Source of the DNA: Streptomyces sp. TSRI0107
Lineage (GTDB): Bacteria > Actinomycetota > Actinomycetes > Streptomycetales > Streptomycetaceae
Direction: 5' to 3'
Assembly: GCF_001905845.1 (NCBI RefSeq)
Contig: NZ_LIVZ01000004.1
Location: 667,360-731,359, forward strand
Length of the DNA stretch: 64,000 bases
This document shows, piece by piece, positions 52,979 through 60,868 of this stretch; positions within the stretch are counted from its first letter, which is position 1, and every line of letters starts with the position of its first letter. Under the pieces are notes generated by a model that saw only the letters and a list, made by a program, of their open reading frames with translations, made no database searches and was not told the DNA's origin. A program made the position numbers and the translations under genes.

Positions 52979-52993
52979 TATGCTCACGCCATG
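52979..52993 (+). promoter_or_regulatory. Likely leaderless promoter of HAD-IB gene
   Basis: TATGCT (52979-52984) ends 6 nt before the ATG at 52991, with no Shine-Dalgarno in between. No clear -35 is seen. Confidence 0.45.
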
Positions 52994-53917
52994 GCCGCTC
53001 TCGGATGGCTCACCCCCCGTAGGCGCTCCGCCACGGCGCGGAGCGTGTTGGCAGGCGAGGCCTCGGCGGAGGCCGCCCGCAAGTCCGCCGAGGTCGCCGA
53101 GACCCCCGAGGTCTCCGGCAAGGAGCCGGAGTTCCCGGTGCCCGGCGACGAGAAGGCCGCCGCCTTCTTCGACCTGGACAACACCGTCATGCAGGGCGCC
53201 GCCCTGTTCCACTTCGGGCGGGGCCTGTACAAGCGCAAGTTCTTCGAGACCCGCGACCTCGCCCGGTTCGCCTGGCAGCAGGCCTGGTTCCGGCTGGCCG
53301 GCGTCGAGGACCCCGAGCACATGCAGGACGCCCGCGACTCGGCGCTGTCCATCGTCAAGGGCCACCGCGTCGCCGAGCTGAGGTCGATCGGCGAGGAGAT
53401 CTACGACGAGTACATGGCCGAGCGGATCTGGCCGGGCACCCGGGCGCTGGCCCAGGCCCACCTGGACGCCGGCCAGCGGGTGTGGCTGGTCACCGCCGCG
53501 CCGGTGGAGATCGCCACGGTGATCGCCCGCCGCCTCGGCCTCACCGGCGCGCTCGGCACCGTCGCGGAGTCCGTCGACGGCGTCTACACCGGCAAGCTGG
53601 TCGGCGAGCCCCTGCACGGCCCGGCGAAGGCGGAGGCGGTGCGCGCGCTGGCCGCCGCGGAGGGCCTGGACCTCTCCCGCTGCGCCGCCTACAGCGACTC
53701 GCACAACGACATCCCGATGCTCTCGCTCGTCGGCCACCCCTACGCGATCAATCCCGACAGCAAGCTGCGCAAGCACGCCCGCGAGAAGGACTGGCGGCTG
53801 CGCGACTACCGCACCGGCCGCAAGGCCGCGAAGGTCGGCATCCCGGCCGCGGCGGGCGTCGGCGCGGTGGCCGGCGGCACGGCCGCCGCCATCGCGATGC
53901 ACCGCCGCCGGCGCTAG
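52991..53917 (+). CDS. HAD-IB family hydrolase
   Basis: This 308-residue protein has HAD motif I FFDLDNTVMQ near residue 61, a SerB-like cap, motif II VTAAPVEI, the motif III Lys and motif IV YSDSHNDIPML. The HAD-IB group includes phosphoserine phosphatase-like and lysophosphatidate-related hydrolases. The C-terminus carries a hydrophobic Gly/Ala-rich segment (VGIPAAAGVGAVAGGTAAAIAM) ending in Arg, which could anchor it to the membrane. The start ATG 52991 appears leaderless. It is upstream of bldN on the same strand. Confidence 0.9.
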   Translation: MAALGWLTPRRRSATARSVLAGEASAEAARKSAEVAETPEVSGKEPEFPVPGDEKAAAFFDLDNTVMQGAALFHFGRGLYKRKFFETRDLARFAWQQAWFRLAGVEDPEHMQDARDSALSIVKGHRVAELRSIGEEIYDEYMAERIWPGTRALAQAHLDAGQRVWLVTAAPVEIATVIARRLGLTGALGTVAESVDGVYTGKLVGEPLHGPAKAEAVRALAAAEGLDLSRCAAYSDSHNDIPMLSLVGHPYAINPDSKLRKHAREKDWRLRDYRTGRKAAKVGIPAAAGVGAVAGGTAAAIAMHRRRR

Positions 53918-54333
53918 CCGCCCACCCGCCGACGCCGCCTGCGCCGCCTGCGCCGCCCTCGCGCCCATCCGGTTGACGGGGCCTAGCCTCGCCCGGCCCC
54001 GGGGGCGTGCCGACACGCCGTCTGGACGGGGCCAATCCACCAGTCGTACCCAGCCGGACGCCCGGCCAGTCACGGCTGCCCGCACCCGGCCACAACACGC
54101 CTCGGACCCACCCGGAACCCGAACCTTTCCGATCAAGAACCTGTCACTCTGCGGCACTCGAGTGAGCGTCAATCGGTTACAGAAGCGACGTAATCGATGA
54201 TTTGAGCAACTGGGCGTAGCAGCGCCTGCACGAAGCGTTATTCTCCTCAGACGCAATCCGGTACCCCTCCGTCGCTACGACGGGTGAACGGTCCCGCACT
54301 GCACGTGATGGAAGCTCTGCCTCTGGGAGTCCC
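53918..54333 (+). promoter_or_regulatory. 416 bp leader/promoter region of bldN
   Basis: From about 54120 the sequence becomes AT-richer and holds several symmetric elements: TCACT (54144-54148) with AGTGA (54161-54165), a perfect palindrome CACTCGAGTG (54155-54164), and TTAC (54177-54180) with GTAA (54190-54193). bldN is a known direct target of the developmental repressor BldD, and these are candidate sites, but none fits its consensus well enough to assign. No open frame or RNA gene is evident. Confidence 0.45.
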
Positions 54334-55104
54334 GTGTACCCACACGTCGGGGTTGACGCCTCGGGCCTGGCTACGCTGCGCGCAACAGTCCAACGACTGC
54401 TGCGCGACTTCGTCCCCACCGCGTACGCCGTCCCCGTCTTCGCCTCCGCCGCACCCGTCGGCCCGTGCTACGCACTGGCCGACGGCAGCGCCGCGGTCGG
54501 CAGACGAGGACGTTCAACCGGCGCCGCCACCGCGCGCCGCCCGGCCGCCGACAGCGACAGCGCCCGGATGATGGACCTCGTGGAGCGCGCCCAGGCCGGC
54601 GAGGCCGAAGCCTTCGGCCGTCTCTACGACCAGTACAGCGACACCGTGTACCGGTACATCTACTACCGCGTAGGAGGCAAGGCCACCGCCGAGGACCTGA
54701 CCAGCGAGACCTTTCTGCGCGCCCTGCGCCGCATCGGCACGTTCACCTGGCAGGGCCGTGACTTCGGCGCCTGGCTGGTCACCATCGCCCGCAACCTGGT
54801 CGCCGACCACTTCAAGTCGAGCCGCTTCCGGCTCGAAGTGACCACCGGCGAGATGCTCGACGCCAACGAGGTCGAGCGCTCCCCCGAGGAGTCCGTCCTC
54901 GAGTCCCTCTCCAACGCCGCCCTCCTCGACGCCGTACGGCGGCTCAACCCCCAGCAGCAGGAGTGCGTGACGCTCCGCTTCCTCCAGGGCCTCTCGGTCG
55001 CCGAGACCGCCCGGGTCATGGGCAAGAACGAGGGCGCCATCAAGACCCTCCAGTACCGCGCCGTACGCACCCTCGCCCGGCTGCTCCCGGACGACGCGCG
55101 CTGA
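54334..55104 (+). CDS. bldN: ECF sigma factor BldN
   Basis: The 256-residue extracytoplasmic-function sigma factor controls aerial development, including bldM and chaplin/rodlin genes in streptomycetes. It has the unusual N-terminal pro-sequence of about 87 residues (YPHVGVDASGLATLRATVQR) that is removed to give active sigma. Region 2 follows (RAQAGEAEAFGRLYDQYSDTVYRYIYYRV, AEDLTSETFLRALRRIGTF) and region 4 (LNPQQQECVTLRFLQGLSVAETARVM). GTG 54334 with GGGAG. rsbN, its anti-sigma gene, is next. Confidence 0.96.
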   Translation: MYPHVGVDASGLATLRATVQRLLRDFVPTAYAVPVFASAAPVGPCYALADGSAAVGRRGRSTGAATARRPAADSDSARMMDLVERAQAGEAEAFGRLYDQYSDTVYRYIYYRVGGKATAEDLTSETFLRALRRIGTFTWQGRDFGAWLVTIARNLVADHFKSSRFRLEVTTGEMLDANEVERSPEESVLESLSNAALLDAVRRLNPQQQECVTLRFLQGLSVAETARVMGKNEGAIKTLQYRAVRTLARLLPDDAR

Positions 55105-55188
55105 GCCCCCGTACGCCCGCACGCTCCGCTGTCCCCAACTCACCATCGGTGAAAGTCCGTTGGCTTCTCGGTCCGATCATCCGCCGTC

Positions 55189-55217
55189 CGTAACCCAAGT
55201 GCCGCGCCGCTCGTTGT
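55189..55217 (+). promoter_or_regulatory. Candidate BldN-dependent promoter of rsbN
   Basis: CGTAAC (55189-55194) and CGTTGT (55212-55217) are separated by 17 bp. As I recall, the BldN consensus is CGTAAC then about 16 bp then CGTTGA. It lies 130 nt before rsbN, which in S. venezuelae is transcribed by BldN, so autoregulated negative feedback is expected. Confidence 0.6.
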
Positions 55218-55347
55218 GCGGGATGCAGGCTCCCTGTGGTCACTCCCCGGCCGTCTCCGATCGCTCGTTCGTGTCGTCGTGGCCGGGGTGTGCAACCCTC
55301 AGGACCCCCTGGGGAGTCGACCGTCATGACGAGAGGAGGTGCCGCCA

Positions 55348-56577
55348 GTGATCGCGAACGTATCGGCGCACCGGCGGGCGAACGCCTTCGCCCAGGCTCT
55401 GGAGGAGCAGCCCGACCGGGACACGGCGGCCGAGCAGTCCGCGGCATCCGCACCGGTGGCCGCGGAACCGACCGAGCAGGGCCGCCTGTTGGCCCTCGCG
55501 ACCAGTCTCGGCGAACTGCCCAAACCGGAGCTGGACCCCGAGGTCAAGGTCGTCCAACGGGCCCAGCTGGTGGCCGCGATGGAGGCCATGCTGCAGGAGG
55601 GCGACCAGGCGGCGAACCCTTCGGTGCCCGAACAGCGGCGCCCCCGCGGCGCACACCGGGCGACCTCACTGGGAAAGCTCCGGCCGCGCACCCGGCTGGC
55701 CAAAGGCCTCACCGCCGGCGGCCTCAGCGTGGGTGTGGCCGCCGGCGCCTTCGGCGGAGTCGCCGCTGCCAGCTCGGACGCCCTGCCCGGTGACTCGCTC
55801 TACGGCCTCAAACGCGGCATCGAGGACTTCAAGCTCAACCTCGCCGACGGAGACGACGAACGCGGCGAGATGTACCTCGACCAGGCGTCCACCCGCCTGA
55901 ACGAAGCCCGCAGGCTGATGGAACGCGGCCGCGGCGGCCACCTCGACCACGAATCCCTGGGCGAGGTCCGCCGCGCCCTGTCCGGCATGCAGCACGACGC
56001 CTCCGAAGGCCACCGGCTGCTCAGCGCGGCCTACCAGCGCGACCCCGAGTCCCTGGGTCCCATCCAGGCGCTCTCCGCCTTCTCCCGCTCCCACCGCGAG
56101 GCCTGGGGCGCGCTCCGCGACAAGCTGCCGCTCCAGCTCGGAGACGTCAGCGAACAGGTGTCGTCGGTATTCGACGCCATAGACCAAGAGGTCGCCCCGC
56201 TGCAGTCCCTGCTCCCGCAGCCCCCGGCCCGGGGCGGCGGCACGGACGGCACCCAGCGGAGCCCGGGCGCGGGACAGTCTTCCGGCGCCTCCGGCACCGG
56301 CCGCTCCTCGACGCCCAGCACCGGCAGCGGCAGCGGCACCGCCGACACGGGCCACACCGGCAGCAGCAGCCGGCCCAGCCAGTCCGCCGACTCCGGCGGC
56401 GAGAGCGACGGCCTGCTCGGCGGCAACACCGGCGGCCTGCTCGACCCGCCGCAGGACACCGGCAGCGCCTCCCCACCGCAGAGCAAGGCGCCGACCGCCG
56501 AACCCGACGTCACCCTCCCGCCGCTCCTGCCGGGCCTGCTGCCCGGCCTGGGCATCGAGGCGGAGGACGCGGAGTAG
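55348..56577 (+). CDS. rsbN: Anti-sigma factor RsbN (DUF5667)
   Basis: This 409-residue membrane protein inhibits BldN. It has a cytosolic N-terminal sigma-binding domain (VIANVSAHRRANAFAQAL, LLALATSLGELPKPELDPEV), one membrane segment (about 118-140, GLTAGGLSVGVAAGAFGGVAA), an extracellular DUF5667 helical domain (GDSLYGLKRGIEDFKLNLA, DQASTRLNEARRLME) and a long Ser/Gly/Pro-rich low-complexity tail. GTG at 55348 is 8 nt after a GGAGG site; GTG at 55339 is a less likely start. It lies 243 nt after bldN and ends at a strong terminator. Confidence 0.93.
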   Translation: MIANVSAHRRANAFAQALEEQPDRDTAAEQSAASAPVAAEPTEQGRLLALATSLGELPKPELDPEVKVVQRAQLVAAMEAMLQEGDQAANPSVPEQRRPRGAHRATSLGKLRPRTRLAKGLTAGGLSVGVAAGAFGGVAAASSDALPGDSLYGLKRGIEDFKLNLADGDDERGEMYLDQASTRLNEARRLMERGRGGHLDHESLGEVRRALSGMQHDASEGHRLLSAAYQRDPESLGPIQALSAFSRSHREAWGALRDKLPLQLGDVSEQVSSVFDAIDQEVAPLQSLLPQPPARGGGTDGTQRSPGAGQSSGASGTGRSSTPSTGSGSGTADTGHTGSSSRPSQSADSGGESDGLLGGNTGGLLDPPQDTGSASPPQSKAPTAEPDVTLPPLLPGLLPGLGIEAEDAE

Positions 56578-56586
56578 GACGACGGA

Positions 56587-56627
56587 CGCGACGGGGGCGC
56601 CCCTTTCACCGGGGCGCCCCCGTCGCG
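56587..56627 (+). terminator. rsbN terminator hairpin
   Basis: Positions 56587-56603 pair perfectly with 56611-56627 (17 bp stem, 7-nt loop), 9 nt after the rsbN stop. Confidence 0.85.
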
Positions 56628-56638
56628 TTCACAAGACC

Positions 56639-56705
56639 CACTCGCTCAGAAGAAGCACGCGTTCAGAGAAGCACGCGTTCAGAAGAACCGTTCGTTCAGA
56701 AGAAC
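56639..56705. repeat. Four tandem copies of a 16-17 bp unit at the end of the acyltransferase gene
   Basis: Copies run at 56639-56655, 56656-56671, 56672-56688 and 56689-56705, each a variant of CACGCGTTCAGAAGAAG. The right-hand copy contains the acyltransferase stop codon, and on the minus strand every copy repeats TTCTGA or TCTGA. It is a 3'-end duplication. Confidence 0.85.
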
Positions 56706-57757
56706 ACCGAGCGCCGCTGCACCAGCAACTTGTACAGCGTGTGCTGGATCTGCTCCCTGACCTGGTCCGTCAGGTTGAACATCAGCATCGGATCGTCCGC
56801 CGCCTCCGCCGGATACCCGTCCGTCGGGATCGGCTCCCCGAACTGGATCGTCCACTTCGTCGGCAGCGGGATCGCCCCCAGCGGCCCCAGCCACGGGAAC
56901 GTAGGCGTGATCGGGAAGTACGGAAAGCCCAGCAGCCGCGCCAGCGTCTTCGCGTTGCCGATCATCGGGTAGATCTCCTCCGCCCCGACGATCGAGCAGG
57001 GGATGATCGGAGCGCCCTGCCGCAGCGCCGTCGAGACGAAACCGCCCCGGCCGAACCGCTGGAGCTTGTAGCGCTCGCTGAAGGGCTTCCCGATGCCCTT
57101 GAAGCCCTCCGGCATCACCCCGACCAGCTCGCCCTGCGTCAGCAGCCGCTCCGCGTCCTCCGCGCACGCCAGGGTGTGCCCCAGCTTGCGGGCCAGCTCG
57201 TTGACGACCGGCAGCACGAAGACCAGATCGGCGGCGAGCAGCCGCAGATGCCGCCCGGCCGGATGGTGGTCGTGGACGGCGACCTGCATCATCAGCCCGT
57301 CCAGCGGCAGCGTCCCCGAGTGGTTGGCGACGATCAGCGCACCGCCCTCCGCCGGGATGTTCTCGATGCCCTTCACCTCGACCCGGAAGTACTTCTCGTA
57401 CACCGGCCGCAGCAGCGACATCAGGACCTGGTCGGTCAGCTCCTCGTCGTACCCGAAGTCGTCGACCTCGTAGTCGCCGGTCAGCCGGCGCCGCAGGAAG
57501 GCGAGCCCGCCCGCGATCCGCCGCTCCAGGCTCCCGTCGTCCCCGTCCGCCCGGGCCACGGGCACCTCCGGTACGTCCTCCGGTGCCGCCCCCCGCGTCG
57601 GCAGGGCCTGGACCTCACCGACCTCGCCGGCCTCGCGCGCCCGCGCCGGCTCCCCGCCGCCGCGCCGGCTCCCCGCAATCCGGCGCCGCGGCGGCCGCTG
57701 CACGGCGCCCCCGCGGGACCGGTCGTCGTCGAACGGAATGACCTTGGCGTCCGCCAT
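56696..57757 (-). CDS. Lysophospholipid acyltransferase-family protein
   Basis: A 353-residue protein. The first 100 residues are a low-complexity Arg/Pro/Glu linker; the rest is a PlsC-type domain with the catalytic box VANHSGTLPLDG (HX4D), the substrate motif MPEGFKGIGK and IIPCSIVGAEEIYP. It probably acylates lysophospholipid or glycerol-3-phosphate at the membrane. It follows an epimerase gene by 14 nt on the same strand, so they form one operon. The stop lies inside a tandem repeat array. Confidence 0.9.
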   Translation of the reverse strand: MADAKVIPFDDDRSRGGAVQRPPRRRIAGSRRGGGEPARAREAGEVGEVQALPTRGAAPEDVPEVPVARADGDDGSLERRIAGGLAFLRRRLTGDYEVDDFGYDEELTDQVLMSLLRPVYEKYFRVEVKGIENIPAEGGALIVANHSGTLPLDGLMMQVAVHDHHPAGRHLRLLAADLVFVLPVVNELARKLGHTLACAEDAERLLTQGELVGVMPEGFKGIGKPFSERYKLQRFGRGGFVSTALRQGAPIIPCSIVGAEEIYPMIGNAKTLARLLGFPYFPITPTFPWLGPLGAIPLPTKWTIQFGEPIPTDGYPAEAADDPMLMFNLTDQVREQIQHTLYKLLVQRRSVFF

Positions 57758-57771
57758 CGTTGCTGCGCTCC

Positions 57772-58851
57772 TCAGTTGGCGCTGTGCGTCGGGGGGTGGC
57801 TCGGGGAGTAGTGGGTGACGCCCGGCTCGGGCAGCGCCGCGGCGAGCCGGTCCACGGCCCCCGCGAGGGCCTCCGGCGGCAGGAGTCCGGGACCATGGCC
57901 CCGGGCGAAGTCCGCGAACGTCTCCGCGCTGGTGTACTTCGGCCGGAACCCCAGCGTCTCGCGCATCTGGGTGGTGTCCACCACCCGGCCATGGGTGAGC
58001 AGCCGGATCTGCTCGGGTGAGAAGTCCGTCATCCCCAGCGTCCGCACCAGCGAGCCCGCCCAGGTCACCGCGGGCAGCAGCAGCGGCACCGTGGGCCGCC
58101 CGAGACGCCGCGAGCACTGGGAGAGCAGCAGCACGCCGTCGCCGGCGATGTTGAAGGTGCCGCTGTTGAGGGTGCCCCGGGCCGGCTCGTGCGAGGCGAG
58201 CCGCAGCACCTGGATGACGTCGTCCTCGTGCACGAACTGCAGCCGCGGGTCGTAGCCGAACACGGTCGGCAGCACCGGCAGCGCGAAGTAGGAGGCGAGC
58301 GGCGAGTCCGCGCTCGGGCCCAGGATGTTGGCGAACCGCAGCACGCACACGGCGACGTCCGGACGCCGCCGGGCGAACCCGCGGACGTACCCCTCGACCT
58401 CGACGGTGTCCTTGGCGAAGCCGCCGCTGGGCAGCGACTTGGGCGGGGTGGTCTCGCTGAACACGGCCGGATCGCGCGGCGCGGACCCGTACACGTTCGT
58501 ACTGGACTTCACCACCAGCCGCTGCACCGACGGGGACTTCTGGCAGGCGCCGAGCAGCTGCATCGTCCCGATGACGTTGGTCTCCTTGACCGTGGTCCGG
58601 CTGCCGCTGCCCAGCGCGGTGGCCGTGACGTCCATGTGGACGACCGTGTCGGCGCCGGTCTCCGCGAGGACCCGGGCGATCGTGGGCTGCCGGATGTCCG
58701 CCTGGACGTAGTCGGCCCCGCCCAGATGGTGTTCGGGCGGCACCGCGTCCACGGCGACGACCCGGTCCACCTCCGGATCACGCTGGATGCGCCGTACGAA
58801 CCGGCCCGCCAGCGGGCGGGCCACTCCGGTGACGAGCACGACCTTGCCCAA
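57772..58851 (-). CDS. NAD-dependent epimerase/dehydratase-like protein
   Basis: This 359-residue extended SDR-type enzyme has the Rossmann motif VTGVARPLAGRFVRR (the usual GxxGxxG is degenerate), ADYVQADIRQP, and a VVKSSTNVYGSAPRDP region. The usual YxxxK is replaced: near GGFAKDTVEVEGYV the Tyr is missing, so catalysis may be altered or it may act as a binding protein. The start is TTG at 58851, rare in this window. It shares an operon with the acyltransferase and faces bS22 upstream on the same strand. Confidence 0.82.
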   Translation of the reverse strand: MGKVVLVTGVARPLAGRFVRRIQRDPEVDRVVAVDAVPPEHHLGGADYVQADIRQPTIARVLAETGADTVVHMDVTATALGSGSRTTVKETNVIGTMQLLGACQKSPSVQRLVVKSSTNVYGSAPRDPAVFSETTPPKSLPSGGFAKDTVEVEGYVRGFARRRPDVAVCVLRFANILGPSADSPLASYFALPVLPTVFGYDPRLQFVHEDDVIQVLRLASHEPARGTLNSGTFNIAGDGVLLLSQCSRRLGRPTVPLLLPAVTWAGSLVRTLGMTDFSPEQIRLLTHGRVVDTTQMRETLGFRPKYTSAETFADFARGHGPGLLPPEALAGAVDRLAAALPEPGVTHYSPSHPPTHSAN

Positions 58852-59019
58852 GATCAGCGCCTTCCTTCGTACGTGCCGTACTGCCGTACCTGCGTCTTCG
58901 CTCGTACCCTGCCGCGTTCCCCGCTGTCGGCCAACTTAGCGGGTCGACGTGGCCCTGTGACGACCGCCTGAGGCGTGACGCGGCGGAAAACATGCGAGAA
59001 AAACACGCGCGAAACGCGA

Positions 59020-59051
59020 GTGGCCCCCCACCGGAAACGGTGGAGGGCCAC
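59020..59051 (-). terminator. Terminator of the bS22 gene
   Basis: Positions 59020-59033 pair with 59038-59051 (one mismatch in 14) around a GAAA tetraloop, 34 nt after the bS22 stop. Confidence 0.8.
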
Positions 59052-59084
59052 AGACACGCTGTCGCAGCGTTGTGGTGCGTCGCC

Positions 59085-59183
59085 TTACTTCTTGTTACGA
59101 CGCTGAACGCGCGTGCGCTTGAGCAGCTTGCGGTGCTTCTTCTTGGCCATCCGCTTGCGCCGCTTCTTGATAACAGAGCCCAC
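59085..59183 (-). CDS. Small ribosomal protein bS22 (AURKAIP1/COX24 domain)
   Basis: A 32-residue, very basic protein beginning [17 protein letters not shown] and ending TRVQRRNKK. This matches the actinobacterial small ribosomal protein bS22, seen in the mycobacterial 30S subunit, and the AURKAIP1/COX24 domain. The GTG start has a GAGGG site. It is too short for most gene finders. It lies between the epimerase operon and the BldC-like HTH gene, and its own terminator follows. Confidence 0.88.
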   Translation of the reverse strand: MGSVIKKRRKRMAKKKHRKLLKRTRVQRRNKK

Positions 59184-59336
59184 GACTACCCTCGCTCACT
59201 TCTCATCACTCGGTGTTTGGGCGCCATGGGCCCACACGACCTACGAGGGGCTAGCCTACCCGCCCGAGCGCTGAGGTCGTAATCGGGGGACCGGGGAGAT
59301 CGAAAAGTGCCCTGTGATGATCCCCCCGGATCGCCG

Positions 59337-59549
59337 TCAGGCCGATTCCACCCCCACGTAGCTGTCGCGAAGGTACTCGTGAACCGCGTTCTCCGGGACC
59401 CGGAAGGACCTTCCGACCCGGATCGCGGGCAGATGACCGCTGTGCACCAGGCGGTACACGGTCATCTTCGACACTCGCATCACCGAGGCGACTTCCGCCA
59501 CGGTAAGGAACTGAACCTCGCTCAGAGGCCTCTCGCCAGCTGCAGCCAT
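59337..59549 (-). CDS. BldC-like small HTH protein (excisionase/MerR-like)
   Basis: A 70-residue DNA-binding protein: EVQFLTVAEVASVMRVSKMTVYRLVH carries the helix-turn-helix, followed by GHLPAIRVGRSFRVPENAV wing. It resembles BldC and excisionase-family regulators that bind DNA head to tail. The start MAAAGERPLSEV has AGGTG upstream. It is a single gene, upstream of bS22 on the same strand. A role in development is plausible from the neighbourhood with bldN but is inference. Confidence 0.9.
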   Translation of the reverse strand: MAAAGERPLSEVQFLTVAEVASVMRVSKMTVYRLVHSGHLPAIRVGRSFRVPENAVHEYLRDSYVGVESA

Positions 59550-59678
59550 GACACACCTGAACCTTCCGCACTCGACGGCCACCGGCTTCCCCTTCCGGTG
59601 ACTCTTCGTCGCTGCGTGCTCACTCCCCAATGTAGGGGCGGGTGATGCAAGTGGGGAAGAGGTGCACCCATCGGCGGC

Positions 59679-60494
59679 CTACTGTGACAGACACGCTCGA
59701 TTGAGTACGTAGCGGGTAAGCGGCCTGTAGTAATCAGACCGCACAGCGTCATCAACCGGAACGACGACGGCCACGCACCCCTCCGCCTGCCCCACGAAGA
59801 GCGCGGGGTCGTCGGTGTCAGCCAGCCCAATGGCCTCAAACCCCAGCTGACCTGCTCCGCAGACCCATCCATGGTCCCCGATCACCAGCTCCGGAAGCGG
59901 CCCGCCGGCCTCCGCGGCAGCGGCCAGCGCGGTACGAATCGGGAGCGGGGAGTGGGTGTGTGCGCCGGTCGCACAACCGCGGCCACGGGCACCGGGTTCC
60001 CGCACCAGCGCGACTCCTCGTACGTAGTCGAGGTTGTGCGTGCGTAGCCCGAACCGGGTCGTTATGTCGACACAGCGACCCTTCGCCGGTGTGAGGACAG
60101 CACAGCCGGCCGCCGACAGGGCGTCGGCCAAGGCGGCGTAGAAGCCGAGCAGCCGGTGCGGGTGCCCGGTCCCCAACAGCACGGGCGCCCGCCGCCGCGC
60201 GGCCGCGCCGACCCGCTCGGCGAAGGCGTCCAGGGCGGCGACGGTCAGCTCCGGATCAATCAGATCCGGACCCGAAACGCACCCCATGTCCCCAGAAACG
60301 CCACACCTTTCAGCCATCAACCCGACCAAATCCGGCACCTGCCAAGCCCCGACCGGATCAACCCCGATCACGACGCGAGGATCCCGAGCAGCGAACAACC
60401 GATAGCTCCGCAGGCTCTCCTCCCGCCCGGTGGCCACCCTCCCGGCCAGCCCCACGGCCAGCAGATGCTCCCGCAGAACCCCGCCACTCACCAT
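59679..60494 (-). CDS. Predicted phosphatase (actinobacterial PF15698-like)
   Basis: A 271-residue protein resembling the family annotated as predicted phosphatase in streptomycetes. Conserved stretches are VVIGVDPVGAWQVPDLVGLM, LLGTGHPHRLLGFYAAL, KGRCVDITTRFGLRTHNLDYV and VIGDHGWVCGAGQLGFEAIG. The His/Asp patterns suggest a metal-dependent phosphoesterase; substrate unknown. The start is uncertain: ATG 60494 has no clear Shine-Dalgarno, with GTG at 60491 the alternative. A 374-nt gap with repeats precedes it. Confidence 0.75.
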   Translation of the reverse strand: MVSGGVLREHLLAVGLAGRVATGREESLRSYRLFAARDPRVVIGVDPVGAWQVPDLVGLMAERCGVSGDMGCVSGPDLIDPELTVAALDAFAERVGAAARRRAPVLLGTGHPHRLLGFYAALADALSAAGCAVLTPAKGRCVDITTRFGLRTHNLDYVRGVALVREPGARGRGCATGAHTHSPLPIRTALAAAAEAGGPLPELVIGDHGWVCGAGQLGFEAIGLADTDDPALFVGQAEGCVAVVVPVDDAVRSDYYRPLTRYVLNRACLSQ

Positions 60495-60868
60495 GCGCCG
60501 ATGGTGCCGGAGGAAACCTTCCCGCACCCGGGGAATGCAGGAATACCGCGCAGTCGGCGTAACGGAGCTTGGACTGCCGGGCCGCACCAGTTCGCTCAGC
60601 CGCAGGCAAGCCTCCGGCCTCGCACCAGCTCCGGTGAGCCGCGGGCATACGTGCCGCCAAGCTCCCGGCCCCGCACCAGCTCCGGTGAGCCGCGGGCATA
60701 CGTGCCGCCAAGGGCGGCACGGGTGGGCGCGGCGGCACCCCGCCGGCGCCGGGCCGCGCGAACACCCCCCGGCCGGCCCCGACGCCGAGCACGGCAAGAG
60801 CACCGGCGCCTCAGCAAACCTCACGCCGGGCACCGCAAAACACCGGCGCCCCCGAACCCCAACACCCC
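60495..60868. other. 374 bp gene-free region carrying direct repeats
   Basis: Between the predicted phosphatase and AcuC. It holds the 51-bp duplication listed separately and a C-rich, A-rich stretch (60750-60868) without promoter-like or coding character. No conserved protein is recognisable in any frame. Confidence 0.6.
60611..60712. repeat. 51 bp direct duplication, with a third degenerate copy upstream
   Basis: Copies at 60611-60661 and 60662-60712 differ at only a few bases; the shared core includes GGTGAGCCGCGGGCATACGT. A third, weaker copy covers about 60575-60610 (GCACCAGTTCGCTCAGCC). The units are in non-coding sequence. Confidence 0.85.
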
